Shown here piece after piece: positions 44,304 through 53,812 of a stretch of DNA of 64,000 nucleotides. The first letter of the stretch is position 1. Each line of letters starts with the position of its first letter. Origin of the DNA: Aldehydirespirator sp965116865 (GTDB lineage: Bacteria > Actinomycetota > Acidimicrobiia > Acidimicrobiales > Aldehydirespiratoraceae). The notes under the pieces are model-generated. The model saw nothing but the letters and a program-made list of their open reading frames with translations. It searched no databases and was not told the origin of the DNA. The translations under genes were made by a program, and so were the position numbers. The stretch lies in the NCBI GenBank assembly GCA_965116865.1, contig OZ220727.1, positions 620,001 through 684,000 on the forward strand. Reading direction: 5' to 3'.

Positions 44304-44591
44304 ATGTCGCGCGACCGGATCGAGCGTCGCCTGCGGGGGGTTGGACAGAAGTTGAACGTGCTGCGGACCGACCTTCGCATCTGCGAGGAGCAGCTGGTCC
44401 AGGCCAGCGAGGAGGCCGACGAGTTCCGGCTCCGGGCACTGGTGTCGGAGACGCCGCTGGCCGAGCGCGAGTACCGCGATGCCAAGCGGCACGCCGACCG
44501 GCTGGAGCAGCATCGTGACGAGGTCGCGGCCCGCATCGCCCGTCTCGAAGTCGACCAGGATGCCCTGCTCGACCAGCTGAGCGCGTCGTGA
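44304..44591 (+). CDS. Small coiled-coil protein upstream of pdtaR
   Basis: 95 residues, almost entirely helical and charged (LRTDLRICEEQLVQASEEAD, AKRHADRLEQHRDEVAARIA). No family is recognised. Its stop overlaps the pdtaR start (GTGA), so both are co-translated. This suggests a structural or sensory partner for the response regulator, but that is inference. Confidence 0.8.
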   Translation: MSRDRIERRLRGVGQKLNVLRTDLRICEEQLVQASEEADEFRLRALVSETPLAEREYRDAKRHADRLEQHRDEVAARIARLEVDQDALLDQLSAS

Positions 44592-45175
44592 ACGTTTCCG
44601 GCGCTGTTCGGGTGGTGGTTGCCGAGGACGAGGCCATAATCCGCCTCGACCTGGTGGAGACCCTGCGCGAGCAGGGTTTCGACGTGGTGGCCGACACCGG
44701 CCGGGGCGACGAGGCCGTGAGGCTGGTGGCCGAGCACCGTCCCGACGTGGCCGTCCTCGATCTGAAGATGCCCGGTCTCGACGGCATCGAGGCTGCCCGG
44801 CGGATCGCTCCGCAGCGGGGCACGGCGGTGGTGATCCTCACAGCGTTCAGCCAGCGCGAGCTGGTGGAGCAGGCCCGCGAGGCCGGAGCCATGACCTACC
44901 TGGTCAAGCCCTACCGGCGCGACGCGCTCGTGCCGGCGGTGGAGCTGGCCCTGGCCCGCTACCGCGAGATGGAGGCGCTGGAGGGCCAGATCGGCGACCT
45001 CGAGGACCGTCTGGAGGTCCGCAAGCTGGTGGACCGGGCCAAGGGGCGGCTCCTCGACGACCACGCCATGAGCGAGAACAGCGCCTACGCGTTCATCCAG
45101 CGCACAGCCATGTCGCAGCGCCGTACCATGCGCGACGTGGCCGCCGACATCCTGGACGGCCGGTTGAGCCCCTGA
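44588..45175 (+). CDS. pdtaR: ANTAR-domain response regulator (PdtaR / Rv1626-like)
   Basis: 195 residues, GTG 44588. The receiver domain has VVVAEDEAIIRLDLVETLRE, the phospho-Asp in VAVLDLKMPGLDGIEAARR, and conserved Thr and Lys in VILTAFSQ and TYLVKPYRRDAL. The C-terminal ANTAR domain (VRKLVDRAKGRLLDDHAMSE, YAFIQRTAMSQRRTMRDVAA) binds tandem RNA hairpins to control termination. No histidine kinase is adjacent. The order pdtaR-polA-rpsA-coaE-uvrB-uvrA equals Rv1626-Rv1638, with insertions. Confidence 0.93.
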   Translation: MNVSGAVRVVVAEDEAIIRLDLVETLREQGFDVVADTGRGDEAVRLVAEHRPDVAVLDLKMPGLDGIEAARRIAPQRGTAVVILTAFSQRELVEQAREAGAMTYLVKPYRRDALVPAVELALARYREMEALEGQIGDLEDRLEVRKLVDRAKGRLLDDHAMSENSAYAFIQRTAMSQRRTMRDVAADILDGRLSP

Positions 45176-45281
45176 CCAGCGTGCCGCGCGGCGCATTCTC
45201 TCGGATTGGATCAGGAGCCTGTTGTTGGTGTTGCTGATCGCGAGCTGACCAGCGTGCCGCGCGGCGCATTCTCTCGGATTG
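45172..45281. repeat. R-S-R duplication, 37 bp repeat, period 73, at the pdtaR stop
   Basis: 45172-45208 and 45245-45281 are identical over 37 bp (CTGACCAGCGTGCCGCGCGG...). The first copy holds the pdtaR TGA. The 36-bp spacer has the stem GATCAG/CTGATC (45209-45214 with 45234-45239). Confidence 0.95.
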
Positions 45282-45344
45282 TGCCGGCTATCTTGCGAGG
45301 ACGGTAAACTCGTATACAGCGGACGCGGATGGCGACGGGTTCTC

Positions 45345-48300
45345 ATGGCAGCACACAGGGCGCAGTCACGGTTGAGGGCGGGCGTACTGGCCGTGACATT
45401 GCTTGCGGCACTGCCGGCCGCGGCGCCCGCGGCCGGCGATGCGGCCGAGCGGGACTCCGGCAAGGACTTCACCACGCTGGACGCCGCCGGCAACCGCGAC
45501 TTCGGGGGGATGTGGTCCGACCAGACCACCCTGTGGGTGTCCGACGCCGGCGACTCCAAGATCTACGCCTACAAGATGTCGGACAAGACCCGGGACTCCG
45601 CCAAGGACTTCAATACGCTGAGCGCCGCCGGCAACCGGATCCCCAAGGGCATCTGGTCCGACGAGACCACCATGTGGGTGGTCGACTACGACGACAAGAA
45701 GATCTACGCCTACAAGATGTCGGACATGTCCCGGGACTCCGGCAAGGACTTCACCACGCTGGACGCCGCCGGCAACGACCATCCCATAGGCCTGTGGTCC
45801 AACGACACCACCATGTGGGTGTCCGACAACCGAGACCAGAAGTTGTATGCCTACAAGATGTCGGACAAGTCGCGGGATCCTGGCAAGGATCTCGACGGTC
45901 TCGACGTCGCCCATGACGACATGTGGATCTCCAGCGGCATGTGGTCCGACAAGACGACGGTGTGGGTGTCGGACAGGCGGGCCCCGATGGTGTTCGCATA
46001 CGATCTGTCGAGCAAGGAGCGGGTTCCGGTCTGCGACCTGGACGTCGAGCCGGCCGGCAACAGCATCCCGTTGGGCATCTGGTCCGACGGAACCACGATG
46101 TGGGTCGCCGACAGCCGCGACGTCATGGTCTATGCCTATGTGAAACCCGCGGAGGCGTGTGTCAACAAGCTCGGATCCTACGTGGGCAGCGCCCCCGCCG
46201 GAGTGTGGGCCAACGAGACGACGATGTGGGTGGCCGACTCCCAGAAGAACGACCTCAAAGCCTTCAAGCGGTCGACCGGACTGAGGGACTCCGCCAAGGA
46301 CTTCACCACCTTGGACGCCGCCGGCAACAATGCCCCGACGGGCGTCTGGTCCGACGAGACCACCATGTGGGTGGCCGACATCCACGACGACAAGCTCTAC
46401 GCCTACAAGATGTCGGACAGGACCCGGGACTCCGGCAAGGACTTCACCACGCTGCGCGCCGCCGGCAACAACTCCCCGAGAGGCGTCTGGTCCGACGAGA
46501 CCACCATGTGGGTGGCCGACTCCCACGACGACAAGCTCTACGCCTACAAGATGTCGGACAAGTCCCGAGACCCCGGCAAGGACGTCGACACGCTGCACGT
46601 TGCGGGCAACCGCTTCGCCGGCGGCGTCTGGTCTGACGAGACGACGGTGTGGGTGTCGGACAGGCAGGCATCGAAGGTGTTCGCCTACAACCTGTCGAGC
46701 AAGGAGCGGGTCGCGGTCTGCGACTTGGACGTCGGAACCGCCGGCAACAGCCACCCCTACGGCGTCTGGTCCAGCGGGACGACGATGTGGGTGGCCGACA
46801 CCGACGACGACAAGATCTACGCCCACGCGAAGCCGACGGCGGAGTGCGTCAACAAGCTCGACTCCTACACGGGCAACACCCCCGTCGGGGTGTGGTCCGA
46901 CGGGACGACGATGTGGGTGGTCGACTCCAACGAGGACAAGATCCGAGCCTTCGACCGGTCGACGGGACTGAGGGACTCCGCGAAGGACTTCACCACGCTG
47001 GCCGCAGCCGGCAACCGCGATCCCGGAGGTCTGTGGTCCGACAGGACCACCATGTGGGTGGCCGACACCGGCGACGACAAACTCTACGCCTACAACCTCT
47101 CCACCAGGCAGCGAGACCCGACGAAGGACTTCACCACGCTGGCCGCAGCCGGCAACCGCGATCCCGGAGGTCTGTGGTCCGACAGGACGACGATGTGGGT
47201 GGCCGACACCGGCGACGACAAACTCTACGCCTACAGCCTCTCCACCAGGCAGCGGGACCCGGCCGGGGACTTCGAGCACATACTGCTGAGCTACGCCGGC
47301 CGGAACCCGTACGGGGTGTGGTCCGACGGGACCATATTGTGGGTGGGGGACCCCAACTACGACAGGCTCTACCCCTACCACTGGGCGACCCGCGGACGTG
47401 CCGTCGGATGCGGCCTGCGGTTGGACCCCGGCAACGGCGACGCGCGCGGGCTGTGGTCCGACGGGACGACCATTTGGGTGGCAGACGCCGTGGACGGAAG
47501 GCTGTACAGCTACATCAAGCCGGCATGCTCGCCGCCGCCGCCACCGCCACCGCCACCGCCGCCATCGGCAACAACGACTACCACCACCACGACCACTACG
47601 ACCACGACCACCACGACCACCACGACCACCACGACCACGACCACGACCACGACCACCACGACAACAACCACCACGACGACTGTTCCTCCGACCGTCACGA
47701 CCACCACCACGACGGTCCCGGGCAGCCGTTCGCCTGGTGGAGGCTCGCCAGGCGACGTCAAGGTCACCGGGGGCGTGAACACGTTCGTCGACGACGACGG
47801 CAGCGTGCATGAGGCCGCCATCGAGTTCCTGTACGCAGCAGGCATCACGAAGGGCTGCGGCACGGAGCCGCTGCGGTTCTGTCCCGACGATTTCGTGACC
47901 CGGGCCCAGCTGGCCAGCATGTTGCAGCGCGCGCTCGGCCTGGATGCTCCCGTGCGGTCGGCGGGCTTCGCGGACGTGGACTCGGGCGGGGTTCACGCCG
48001 CGGCGGTGGAGGCGCTGTACGCGGCCGGGATCACGAAGGGCTGCGGCACGGAGCCGCTGCGGTTCTGTCCCGACGATTTCGTGACCCGGGCCCAGCTGGC
48101 CAGCATGTTGCAGCGCGCGCTCGGCCTGGATGCTCCCGTGCGGTCGGCGGGCTTCGCGGACGTGGACTCGGGCGGGGTTCACGCCGCGGCGGTGGAGGCG
48201 CTGTACGCGGCCGGGATCACGAAGGGCTGCGGCACGGAGCCGCTGCGGTTCTGTCCCGACGGTTACGTGACCCGGGCCCAGCTGGCCAGCATGTTGCAGC

Positions 48301-48515
48301 GCGCCCTCGCCGGGCGCCCGCACCTCTACGCAGCCGACCGGGCACCGACGCGGCGGCCGTCCGACGCGTCAGCGCCCGCCCACGCGGATGCCGGAACGAA
48401 GCGTGGGCGCCGAGACGAGGGGCGCCGCCGGAGGCCTGCCCGCGACGCACCCGGCCCTACCGGCCCCACGGAGCCCTCAAATGGGACACCCCCACGGCTG
48501 CCCTCACCCGCCTAG
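45345..48515 (+). CDS. Secreted surface protein: 15 propeller-type repeats, Pro/Thr stalk, three SLH domains
   Basis: 1056 residues from ATG 45345. A signal peptide (AGVLAVTLLAALPAAAPAAG) is followed by about 15 repeats of ~47-55 residues with the core GxWSDxTTMWVADxxDDKLY, likely beta-propeller blades. Two neighbouring blades (46982 and 47124) are almost identical. Then come a run of ten Pro, a tract of about 40 Thr, and three SLH-like units (FVDDDGSVHEAAIEFLYAAG, ITKGCGTEPLRFCPDDFVTR, AQLASMLQRAL); units 2 and 3 are recent duplicates (offset 186 bp). SLH domains anchor proteins to cell-wall polymers. The last ~70 residues are Arg/Pro-rich and look frameshifted. No function for the propeller is recognised. 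Confidence 0.8.
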   Translation: MAAHRAQSRLRAGVLAVTLLAALPAAAPAAGDAAERDSGKDFTTLDAAGNRDFGGMWSDQTTLWVSDAGDSKIYAYKMSDKTRDSAKDFNTLSAAGNRIPKGIWSDETTMWVVDYDDKKIYAYKMSDMSRDSGKDFTTLDAAGNDHPIGLWSNDTTMWVSDNRDQKLYAYKMSDKSRDPGKDLDGLDVAHDDMWISSGMWSDKTTVWVSDRRAPMVFAYDLSSKERVPVCDLDVEPAGNSIPLGIWSDGTTMWVADSRDVMVYAYVKPAEACVNKLGSYVGSAPAGVWANETTMWVADSQKNDLKAFKRSTGLRDSAKDFTTLDAAGNNAPTGVWSDETTMWVADIHDDKLYAYKMSDRTRDSGKDFTTLRAAGNNSPRGVWSDETTMWVADSHDDKLYAYKMSDKSRDPGKDVDTLHVAGNRFAGGVWSDETTVWVSDRQASKVFAYNLSSKERVAVCDLDVGTAGNSHPYGVWSSGTTMWVADTDDDKIYAHAKPTAECVNKLDSYTGNTPVGVWSDGTTMWVVDSNEDKIRAFDRSTGLRDSAKDFTTLAAAGNRDPGGLWSDRTTMWVADTGDDKLYAYNLSTRQRDPTKDFTTLAAAGNRDPGGLWSDRTTMWVADTGDDKLYAYSLSTRQRDPAGDFEHILLSYAGRNPYGVWSDGTILWVGDPNYDRLYPYHWATRGRAVGCGLRLDPGNGDARGLWSDGTTIWVADAVDGRLYSYIKPACSPPPPPPPPPPPSATTTTTTTTTTTTTTTTTTTTTTTTTTTTTTTTTTTTTVPPTVTTTTTTVPGSRSPGGGSPGDVKVTGGVNTFVDDDGSVHEAAIEFLYAAGITKGCGTEPLRFCPDDFVTRAQLASMLQRALGLDAPVRSAGFADVDSGGVHAAAVEALYAAGITKGCGTEPLRFCPDDFVTRAQLASMLQRALGLDAPVRSAGFADVDSGGVHAAAVEALYAAGITKGCGTEPLRFCPDGYVTRAQLASMLQRALAGRPHLYAADRAPTRRPSDASAPAHADAGTKRGRRDEGRRRRPARDAPGPTGPTEPSNGTPPRLPSPA

Positions 48516-48567
48516 CCGGCGGGGGCAACGTCTTCGGAATGCGCAACTACTGACACTTTCGTCTGCC

Positions 48568-48676
48568 CTCGAGATGAGCGCGTTGTCGGTCTCCGACGCC
48601 CCCGGCGCATCCCGACGTTGGGCCATCCCGGCGGGATGGTTCTCGAGATGAGCGCGTTGTCGGTCTCCGACGCCCC
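48568..48676. repeat. R-S-R duplication, 35 bp repeat, period 74, upstream of polA
   Basis: 48568-48602 and 48642-48676 are identical (CTCGAGATGAGCGCGTTGTC...). The 39-bp spacer has the 7-bp stem CCATCCC/GGGATGG (48623-48629 with 48633-48639). The gap 48516-48784 contains nothing else recognised. Confidence 0.95.
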
Positions 48677-48784
48677 GCGACCTGCGCCCGGACGGTCACT
48701 TTCCTGACCCGCGCCGTCGACCTCCGATGACGACCCGCCGAGAGCCGGTTGCAGGGAGGGTGACGGCGGGGTGCTCGGCTGCCG

Positions 48785-48790
48785 TAGATT
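48785..48790 (+). promoter_or_regulatory. -10 box TAGATT of polA
   Basis: TAGATT ends 7 nt before ATG 48798; supports that start over GTG 48771. Confidence 0.5.
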
Positions 48791-48797
48791 TCTGGCC

Positions 48798-51500
48798 ATG
48801 GCCACGGTGATGCTGATCGACGGCAACTCGCTGTCCTACCGCGCCTTCTTCGCGCTGCCCACCGACATGGCGACGGCGTCGGGGCAGATCACCAACGCGG
48901 TGTTCGGGTTCACCTCGATGCTCATCAACCTGTGGCGCGACCACGACCCCGATCAGACCGTGGTCGCCTTCGACCGCCCCGAGCCGACGTTCCGCCACGC
49001 CAAGGTGCCCACCTACAAGGGCACCCGCGACGCCGCGCCCGACATTCTCCGCCAGCAGATGGGCCTGGTGAGCGAGGTGCTCGACGCGCTGGCGGTCCCC
49101 ATGGTGGACGCGCCGGGCTACGAGGCCGACGACGTGATCGCCACCCTGGCCGCTTCGGGCCGCGACCGGGGTGACGACGTGATCATCGTCACCGGCGACC
49201 GCGACGCCTACCAGTTGGTGGAGGACCCGCATGTGAAGGTGCTCTACAACATGCGGGGCGTGTCGGACTACAGGCTCTACGACGAGGCCGGCATCCTCGA
49301 CCGCACCGGCGTGCGGCCCGCCGACTACGTGCAGTACGCGGCCCTGCGGGGCGATACCAGCGACAACCTGCCCGGCGTGGCCGGCGTGGGCGAGAAGACC
49401 GCGGCCAAGCTGGTCAACGACAGGGGAGGGCTCGACGGGATCTTCGCGTCGCTCGACGGGCTCACCCCCAAGCTGCGCGAGAATCTGGCCGCTGCCGAGG
49501 ACCAGGTCCGCGCCAACGCCGAGATGATGCTGCTGGTGCGCGACGTGCCGCTCGCCGCCGGACTCGACGAGTTGGTGGCGGGCGACGTCGACGCCGAGGC
49601 GGTGCGCAAGCTGTTCGACTTCCTAGAGTTCCGGACGCTGCGCAGCCGCTTGGCGGAAGTCCTCGGCGACGCGCTGGGAGTCGACGAGTCCGCCGCGGAA
49701 TCCTCCGCCGAGACCCTCGAGCCGCAGGTGACGGTGCTGGCCACCGCCGCTCAGGCGGTCGAGGCGCTCCGAGCCGCGGCGGCCCCGGAGGCTGTCGAGG
49801 CGCGCCTGGCGCTGGCTGCACCGGCCGCCGGGCTGGACGCCGGGCTGGCCTGGACGCTGGACGCCGACGCCGGCCGGGTGGCGTTCCTGCCCGGCGACCG
49901 GCTCCAAGACCCCGAAGTCTGCGATGCGCTGGCCGGGCTCGTCGGCGGCGCCCCGGGTCGCGACGGGGGCAGCAGGCCGCTGGCCGTCCACGACGGCAAG
50001 GCTCTCATGAGGCCGCTGCTGGGCCGGAACGTCGAGATGCGCGACCCGCTGATCGACACCATGCTGGCCGCCTACCTTCTCGACCCGGCCGACGTCCGCT
50101 ACGAACTGAGCGACGTGGCCGAACGGTACGCGGGCATCGACCCGCCCGCCCACGCGCCCCCCGAAGGGCGCCTCGACCTCGACGGCGACGCGGTTGAGCC
50201 CGCCGAGCAGGCCGCATGGGCGGTGATGGCCATCGACCGGCTGGTGACGCCGCTGCGCGAGGCGCTGGCAGCGTGTGGACTCGACCACCTCAACGACGAG
50301 GTCGAGGTGCCGCTGGTGCGGGTCCTGGCCCGCATGGAGCACATCGGGATCGGTGTGGACCGGTCAGTGCTGGAGCGCATCCGCGACGAGCTCGACACCG
50401 AGGCCGAGGCGCTGAGGAGCCGGGTGCTGGCCGACGCGGGACGCGACATCAACGTCAACTCCCCCAAACAGCTCGCCGACGTGCTCTTCGAGGACTTGGG
50501 GCTCACGCCCACCAAGCGGACCAAGACCGGCTTCTCCACCGACGCCCAGTCGCTGGAGAAGCTGCGGGGCGAGCACCCCATCGTCGACCACCTGCTCGAC
50601 TACCGGGAGGTCGAGAAGCTGCGCTCCACCTACGGGGTGGGGCTGCTGGCCGAGGTCGAGCCCGACGACCGCATCCGGGCGACCTTCAACCAGACCGTGG
50701 CCCGCACCGGCCGGCTCAGCTCCGACGCCCCCAACCTCCACAACATCCCGGTTCGCTCGGCGCGGGGCCGGGTGTTCCGCACCGCCTTCGTGGCCCCGCC
50801 GGGGCACAAGCTGCTGGTGGCCGACTACGACCAGATCGAGCTGCGCTGCATCGCCCACCTGGCCGAGGACCCCGGCCTGATCGCAGCGTTCGAAGCCGGC
50901 GACGACATCCACACCGCCACCGCGTCCCAAGTGTTCGGCATCGACCCGTCCGAGGTGGGGGTCCAGCAGCGGTCCACTGCCAAGATGGTGTCCTACGGGC
51001 TGGCCTACGGCATGGAGGCCTACGGCCTGGCCCAGCGACTGAACATCCCGACGAGGGAGGCGGCCGAGATCCTCGACGCCTACTTCCACGCCTTCCCCTC
51101 GGTGCGCCAGTACATGGACCGGACGGTGGCCGAGGCCCGCAGCCGGGGCTACACCGAGACCCTGTTCGGCCGCCGCCGCCAGATCCCGGAACTGGCCAGC
51201 CCCAATCCGCGGCTGCGCCAGGCCGGGGAGCGCCAGGCCATGAACGCCGGGATCCAGGGGCTGGCCGCCGACATGTTCAAGGTGGCCCTGGTGCGCCTCG
51301 ACCGGGCGCTGGAGACCGGGGGACTGGCGTCGCGCATCGTGCTCCAGGTCCACGACGAGATCATCCTGGAGTCGCCCGACGCCGAGGTCGATGCGGCGTC
51401 GGAGCTGACCCGCAGCGTGATGCGAGGCGCCTTCGAGCTGCGAGTACCCCTGGAGGTCGACCTCCAGGTGGCCGACACCTGGGCCGGAGCCAAGAACTGA
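48798..51500 (+). CDS. polA: DNA polymerase I
   Basis: 900 residues. The 5'-3' exonuclease (~1-290) has MLIDGNSLSYRAFFALP, PTYKGTRDAAP, DDVIATLA, ALRGDTSDNLPGVAGVGEKT. The middle domain (~310-520) lacks the DxE of a proofreading exonuclease, as in mycobacterial PolA. The polymerase (~530-900) has motif A LLVADYDQIELRCIAHL, the O helix RSTAKMVSYGLAYGMEAYGL and motif C VLQVHDEIILE. ATG 48798 is set by family start and the -10 box. In mycobacteria rpsA follows; here a 5 kb island intervenes. Confidence 0.96.
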   Translation: MATVMLIDGNSLSYRAFFALPTDMATASGQITNAVFGFTSMLINLWRDHDPDQTVVAFDRPEPTFRHAKVPTYKGTRDAAPDILRQQMGLVSEVLDALAVPMVDAPGYEADDVIATLAASGRDRGDDVIIVTGDRDAYQLVEDPHVKVLYNMRGVSDYRLYDEAGILDRTGVRPADYVQYAALRGDTSDNLPGVAGVGEKTAAKLVNDRGGLDGIFASLDGLTPKLRENLAAAEDQVRANAEMMLLVRDVPLAAGLDELVAGDVDAEAVRKLFDFLEFRTLRSRLAEVLGDALGVDESAAESSAETLEPQVTVLATAAQAVEALRAAAAPEAVEARLALAAPAAGLDAGLAWTLDADAGRVAFLPGDRLQDPEVCDALAGLVGGAPGRDGGSRPLAVHDGKALMRPLLGRNVEMRDPLIDTMLAAYLLDPADVRYELSDVAERYAGIDPPAHAPPEGRLDLDGDAVEPAEQAAWAVMAIDRLVTPLREALAACGLDHLNDEVEVPLVRVLARMEHIGIGVDRSVLERIRDELDTEAEALRSRVLADAGRDINVNSPKQLADVLFEDLGLTPTKRTKTGFSTDAQSLEKLRGEHPIVDHLLDYREVEKLRSTYGVGLLAEVEPDDRIRATFNQTVARTGRLSSDAPNLHNIPVRSARGRVFRTAFVAPPGHKLLVADYDQIELRCIAHLAEDPGLIAAFEAGDDIHTATASQVFGIDPSEVGVQQRSTAKMVSYGLAYGMEAYGLAQRLNIPTREAAEILDAYFHAFPSVRQYMDRTVAEARSRGYTETLFGRRRQIPELASPNPRLRQAGERQAMNAGIQGLAADMFKVALVRLDRALETGGLASRIVLQVHDEIILESPDAEVDAASELTRSVMRGAFELRVPLEVDLQVADTWAGAKN

Positions 51501-51526
51501 AACCGGCCTGATCTGCACGACCGCCA

Positions 51527-52765
51527 GTGCTCGCCGCCGGCGGCAGCCACTCCTGCGCCATAGCCGCCGACGACACCATCACATGCTGGGGTGCCAACCC
51601 CGCCGGGCAAGCCGACCCACCCGCAGGCCAATACAAGGCCATAACCGCTGGGTTTCACCATTCCTGCGCCATAGCCGCCGACGACACCATCACATGCTGG
51701 GGCTTGAACATTTACGGGCGGGCCGACGCGCCCACAGGCCAATACAAGGCCATTGCCGCCGGCGGCGAGCACTCATGCGCCATAGCAATCGACGACACCA
51801 TCACATGCTGGGGCTTGAACGACCACGGGCGGGCCGACGTGCCGGCCGCGCTGTCGATGACGCCCGGTAAGGGCGTCAATGTGATCGCCGGACGGGCCGA
51901 CTGGGCCTCGGGCTACTTCCAGGCCGAACTCTACAAGTTGCTGCTCGAGGAACTGGGCTACAACGTGTCCGACCCCGCCGAGCTGGAGGCCGGGGTAAGC
52001 ATCGCCTATCTGGCCATGGCCGACTCCCCGCTCCCGCTCCGCAAGTGGGTGTACGCCATCTACCTCGACTGCACGAGCCTCCGTGGCATCTCCGCGATGT
52101 CCCTGCACCGCAGCAGCGGCGTCTGCTACAAGACCGCCTGGTTCCTCCAGCAGCGCATCCGCGAGGCCTTCGCAGCAGCCGGCCCGAAGGTCCCGTTCGA
52201 GGGCCCCGTCGAGGTCGATGAGACATACGTCGGCGGCAAGGCAAAGAACATGCACGCCAAGAAGCGCCGTGAGCGCATCACGGGCCGTGGCGGAGTCGAC
52301 AAGACCCCCGTCGTCGGAGCACGCGACCGCGCCACCGGACATGTCGCCGCCACGGTCGTCGAGAACGTCGACGGTCCCACGCTCAGGGGCTTCGTGGCCG
52401 ACCACACGGCCGACGAGTCCACGATGGTCTACACCGACGGCGCGTCCGCCTACCGGGGCCGCCCCAACCACGAGGCCGTCCACCACAGCATCGGCGAGTA
52501 CGTCAGGGGCAAGGCCCACACGAACGGCGTCGAGAACTTCTGGGCGGCGCTCAAACGCGGCATCGAGGCATCGTTCTTCCACATCTCACCGAAGCACTGT
52601 CAGCGTTATGTGGACGAGTTCTGCTGGCGCCACAACGTCCGCGACAAGGACACCATCCGCCAGATGCAGGACCTCGTGGCCCGCATGGTCGGACGGCGCA
52701 TCACCTGGAGTCAGCTGACCGGCCCGCCGCCGGGTCAACTGGAGTTGGCGCTGGAGCCGTGGTGA
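51527..52765 (+). pseudogene. Chimera: RCC1-type repeats, glycine-betaine-binding fragment and IS1595 transposase lacking its N-terminus
   Basis: One 412-codon frame joins three unrelated parts. Residues 1-110 are three RCC1-like repeats (GGSHSCAIAADDTITCWG...). Residues 112-165 resemble the start of an OpuAC glycine-betaine-binding domain (VIAGRADWASGYFQAELYKL, LEELGYNVSDPAELE). From 166 on it is an IS1595 (ISXO2-like) transposase beginning at SPLPLRKWVYAIYL, with VDETYVGGKAK, MVYTDGASAYRG and HTNGVENFWAALKRGIEASF. The transposase's N-terminal zinc ribbon is missing, so mobility is doubtful. The frame starts at GTG 51527 without a signal peptide. The fusion probably arose from insertion plus deletion. 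Confidence 0.8.
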
Positions 52766-52806
52766 GCCCGCTGGACAGACTGCTCGGCCGGTGGCAGTCT
52801 TACGCG

Positions 52807-52941
52807 ATGGCAAAACCAGACCGCAGCCGAAAGCAGCAGCCCCCCAAGCCGCCCCCACCGAAAGCCCGCCGCCCCTGGAGCCCCACGGGCCAACTGGAGA
52901 AGTGGTCCTCGACATCGCCGCGCAACACGGAGGACCGCTAG
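52807..52941 (+). CDS. Small Lys/Pro-rich protein, uncertain
   Basis: 44 residues: MAKPDRSRKQQPPKPPPPKA, then RRPWSPTGQLEKW. It lies 41 nt after the transposase stop on the same strand. The composition is unusual but not random. No family is recognised and no clear Shine-Dalgarno is seen. It could be a passenger gene of the element or a chance frame. Confidence 0.35.
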   Translation: MAKPDRSRKQQPPKPPPPKARRPWSPTGQLEKWSSTSPRNTEDR

Positions 52942-53400
52942 GCCAGTCGGGCCCAGTGCAAGGCCGCGATAGCCGCCAGCATCGTCACGGCACCCCCAAC
53001 GGCGACATACAGCCACCACAGCCGCCGGTTGATCTTGCGGTACAGCCGGCTGTTGTCGTTGGCGAGCCAGATGGCCCAGGTCCCGATAGACCGCCTCGTC
53101 GCTCGCGTATCGCACCGGGTCATCCCCATAGGCGACGATCTCCAGCGGATCGAGCCGGAAGGAGCCCTTCACCCTCCAGACCAATCCCACGGTTGACACA
53201 ACCACCGCGGCCAGCCCGCCAACCGCCACCATCAGCCACCCCGTGTCCGGGGGTGGTTTGTTGCCGAGGCTGCCGAGCCCCACCCCGGCCACGATCAGCA
53301 TGGCGGCCAGGAACTGAACCGCTCGTGTCCGGTACCCTGGGCCCCTGCTTCTGCTCTGGACGCGCTGCGGGACGGCTGTTCCCGCGATGTTCGACGGCAA
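52938..53400 (-). pseudogene. Membrane protein gene broken by a single-base insertion
   Basis: The first part (minus strand, from about 53400) reads AVQFLAAMLIVAGVGLGSLG, then WLMVAVGGLAAVVVSTVGLV, then LDPLEIVAYGDDPVRYASDE and AVYRDL. Skipping one base in the CCC run at 53075-53077 continues the protein as AIWLANDNSRLYRKINRRLW, WLYVAVGGAVTMLAAIAALH, ending at 52938. Restored, it has two N-terminal helices, a soluble part and a C-terminal helix. No family name is known to me. The insertion could be a sequencing error in a homopolymer. Confidence 0.6.
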
Positions 53401-53467
53401 CCCTCACCGTAGATGCCGGACGGCGAGCCGTCCAGCGGAGTTCCCCGACCCGTCCGGGGGCGTCTCC

Positions 53468-53504
53468 TAGAATGGCGGAAGCCGCCTCGGTACAGGCGGC
53501 TTCC
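53468..53504 (+). promoter_or_regulatory. -10 box TAGAAT followed by a strong 5'-leader hairpin
   Basis: TAGAAT (53468-53473) would start transcription near 53480. A 10-bp perfect stem GGAAGCCGCC / GGCGGCTTCC (53477-53486 with 53495-53504, loop TCGGTACA) therefore lies at or near the 5' end, about 47 nt before GTG 53552. It may stabilise or regulate the mRNA, or be a terminator of an earlier unit; no T run follows. Confidence 0.4.
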
Positions 53505-53551
53505 GTAGCAATCCAACCCCCTCAGACGAGGGGAGAAAGGACCGCATTCAC

Positions 53552-53800
53552 GTGTGTGGCGACAAATCTACCACGTTTCGCGCCCAAAATGACGACCATC
53601 CTCAGTCAAACCCGCAGGTCAGAGGGGGTGGGAAGCAGAACACCTTCCGCGCCCAAGACGTCAGATGGGAGACGTTTCGGCTGAGTTCCGAGGCCGAGCG
53701 CCAGCGGTTCATGGAGCTGAACGCCGCCGGCAGGTTGAAGGACTACGTCGTGTCGGCCGGTGGGCTCGCCAGCGCCGAAGTGCTCCCTGCCGTTGGCTAG
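53552..53800 (+). CDS. Small hypothetical protein of the accessory island
   Basis: 82 residues, GTG 53552 with GAGAAAGGA about 10 nt upstream. The second half (TFRAQDVRWETFRLSSEAER, QRFMELNAAGRLKDYVVSAG) looks like a folded domain. The first half repeats TFRAQN and seems to come from a 69-bp duplication with a dispersed-repeat spacer (CCGCAGGTCAGAGG). The original start may have been just before the second TFRAQ. Function unknown. Confidence 0.5.
   Translation: MCGDKSTTFRAQNDDHPQSNPQVRGGGKQNTFRAQDVRWETFRLSSEAERQRFMELNAAGRLKDYVVSAGGLASAEVLPAVG
53579..53658. repeat. Decayed R-S-R, period 69, with dispersed repeat copy 3 as spacer
   Basis: CGCGCCCAA recurs at 53579 and 53648 within related contexts (CACGTTTCGCGCCCAA, ACCTTCCGCGCCCAA). 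The spacer contains CTCAGTCAAACCCGCAGGTC, related to the repeat at 44165-44255. Confidence 0.5.
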
Positions 53801-53812
53801 CCGCCGGCACGG

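Noticed and set aside
45366..48323. 985-residue minus-strand frame opposite the propeller protein
   Set aside because: It mirrors the repeats of the plus-strand gene, has no recognisable motifs, and arises from GC-rich codon bias.
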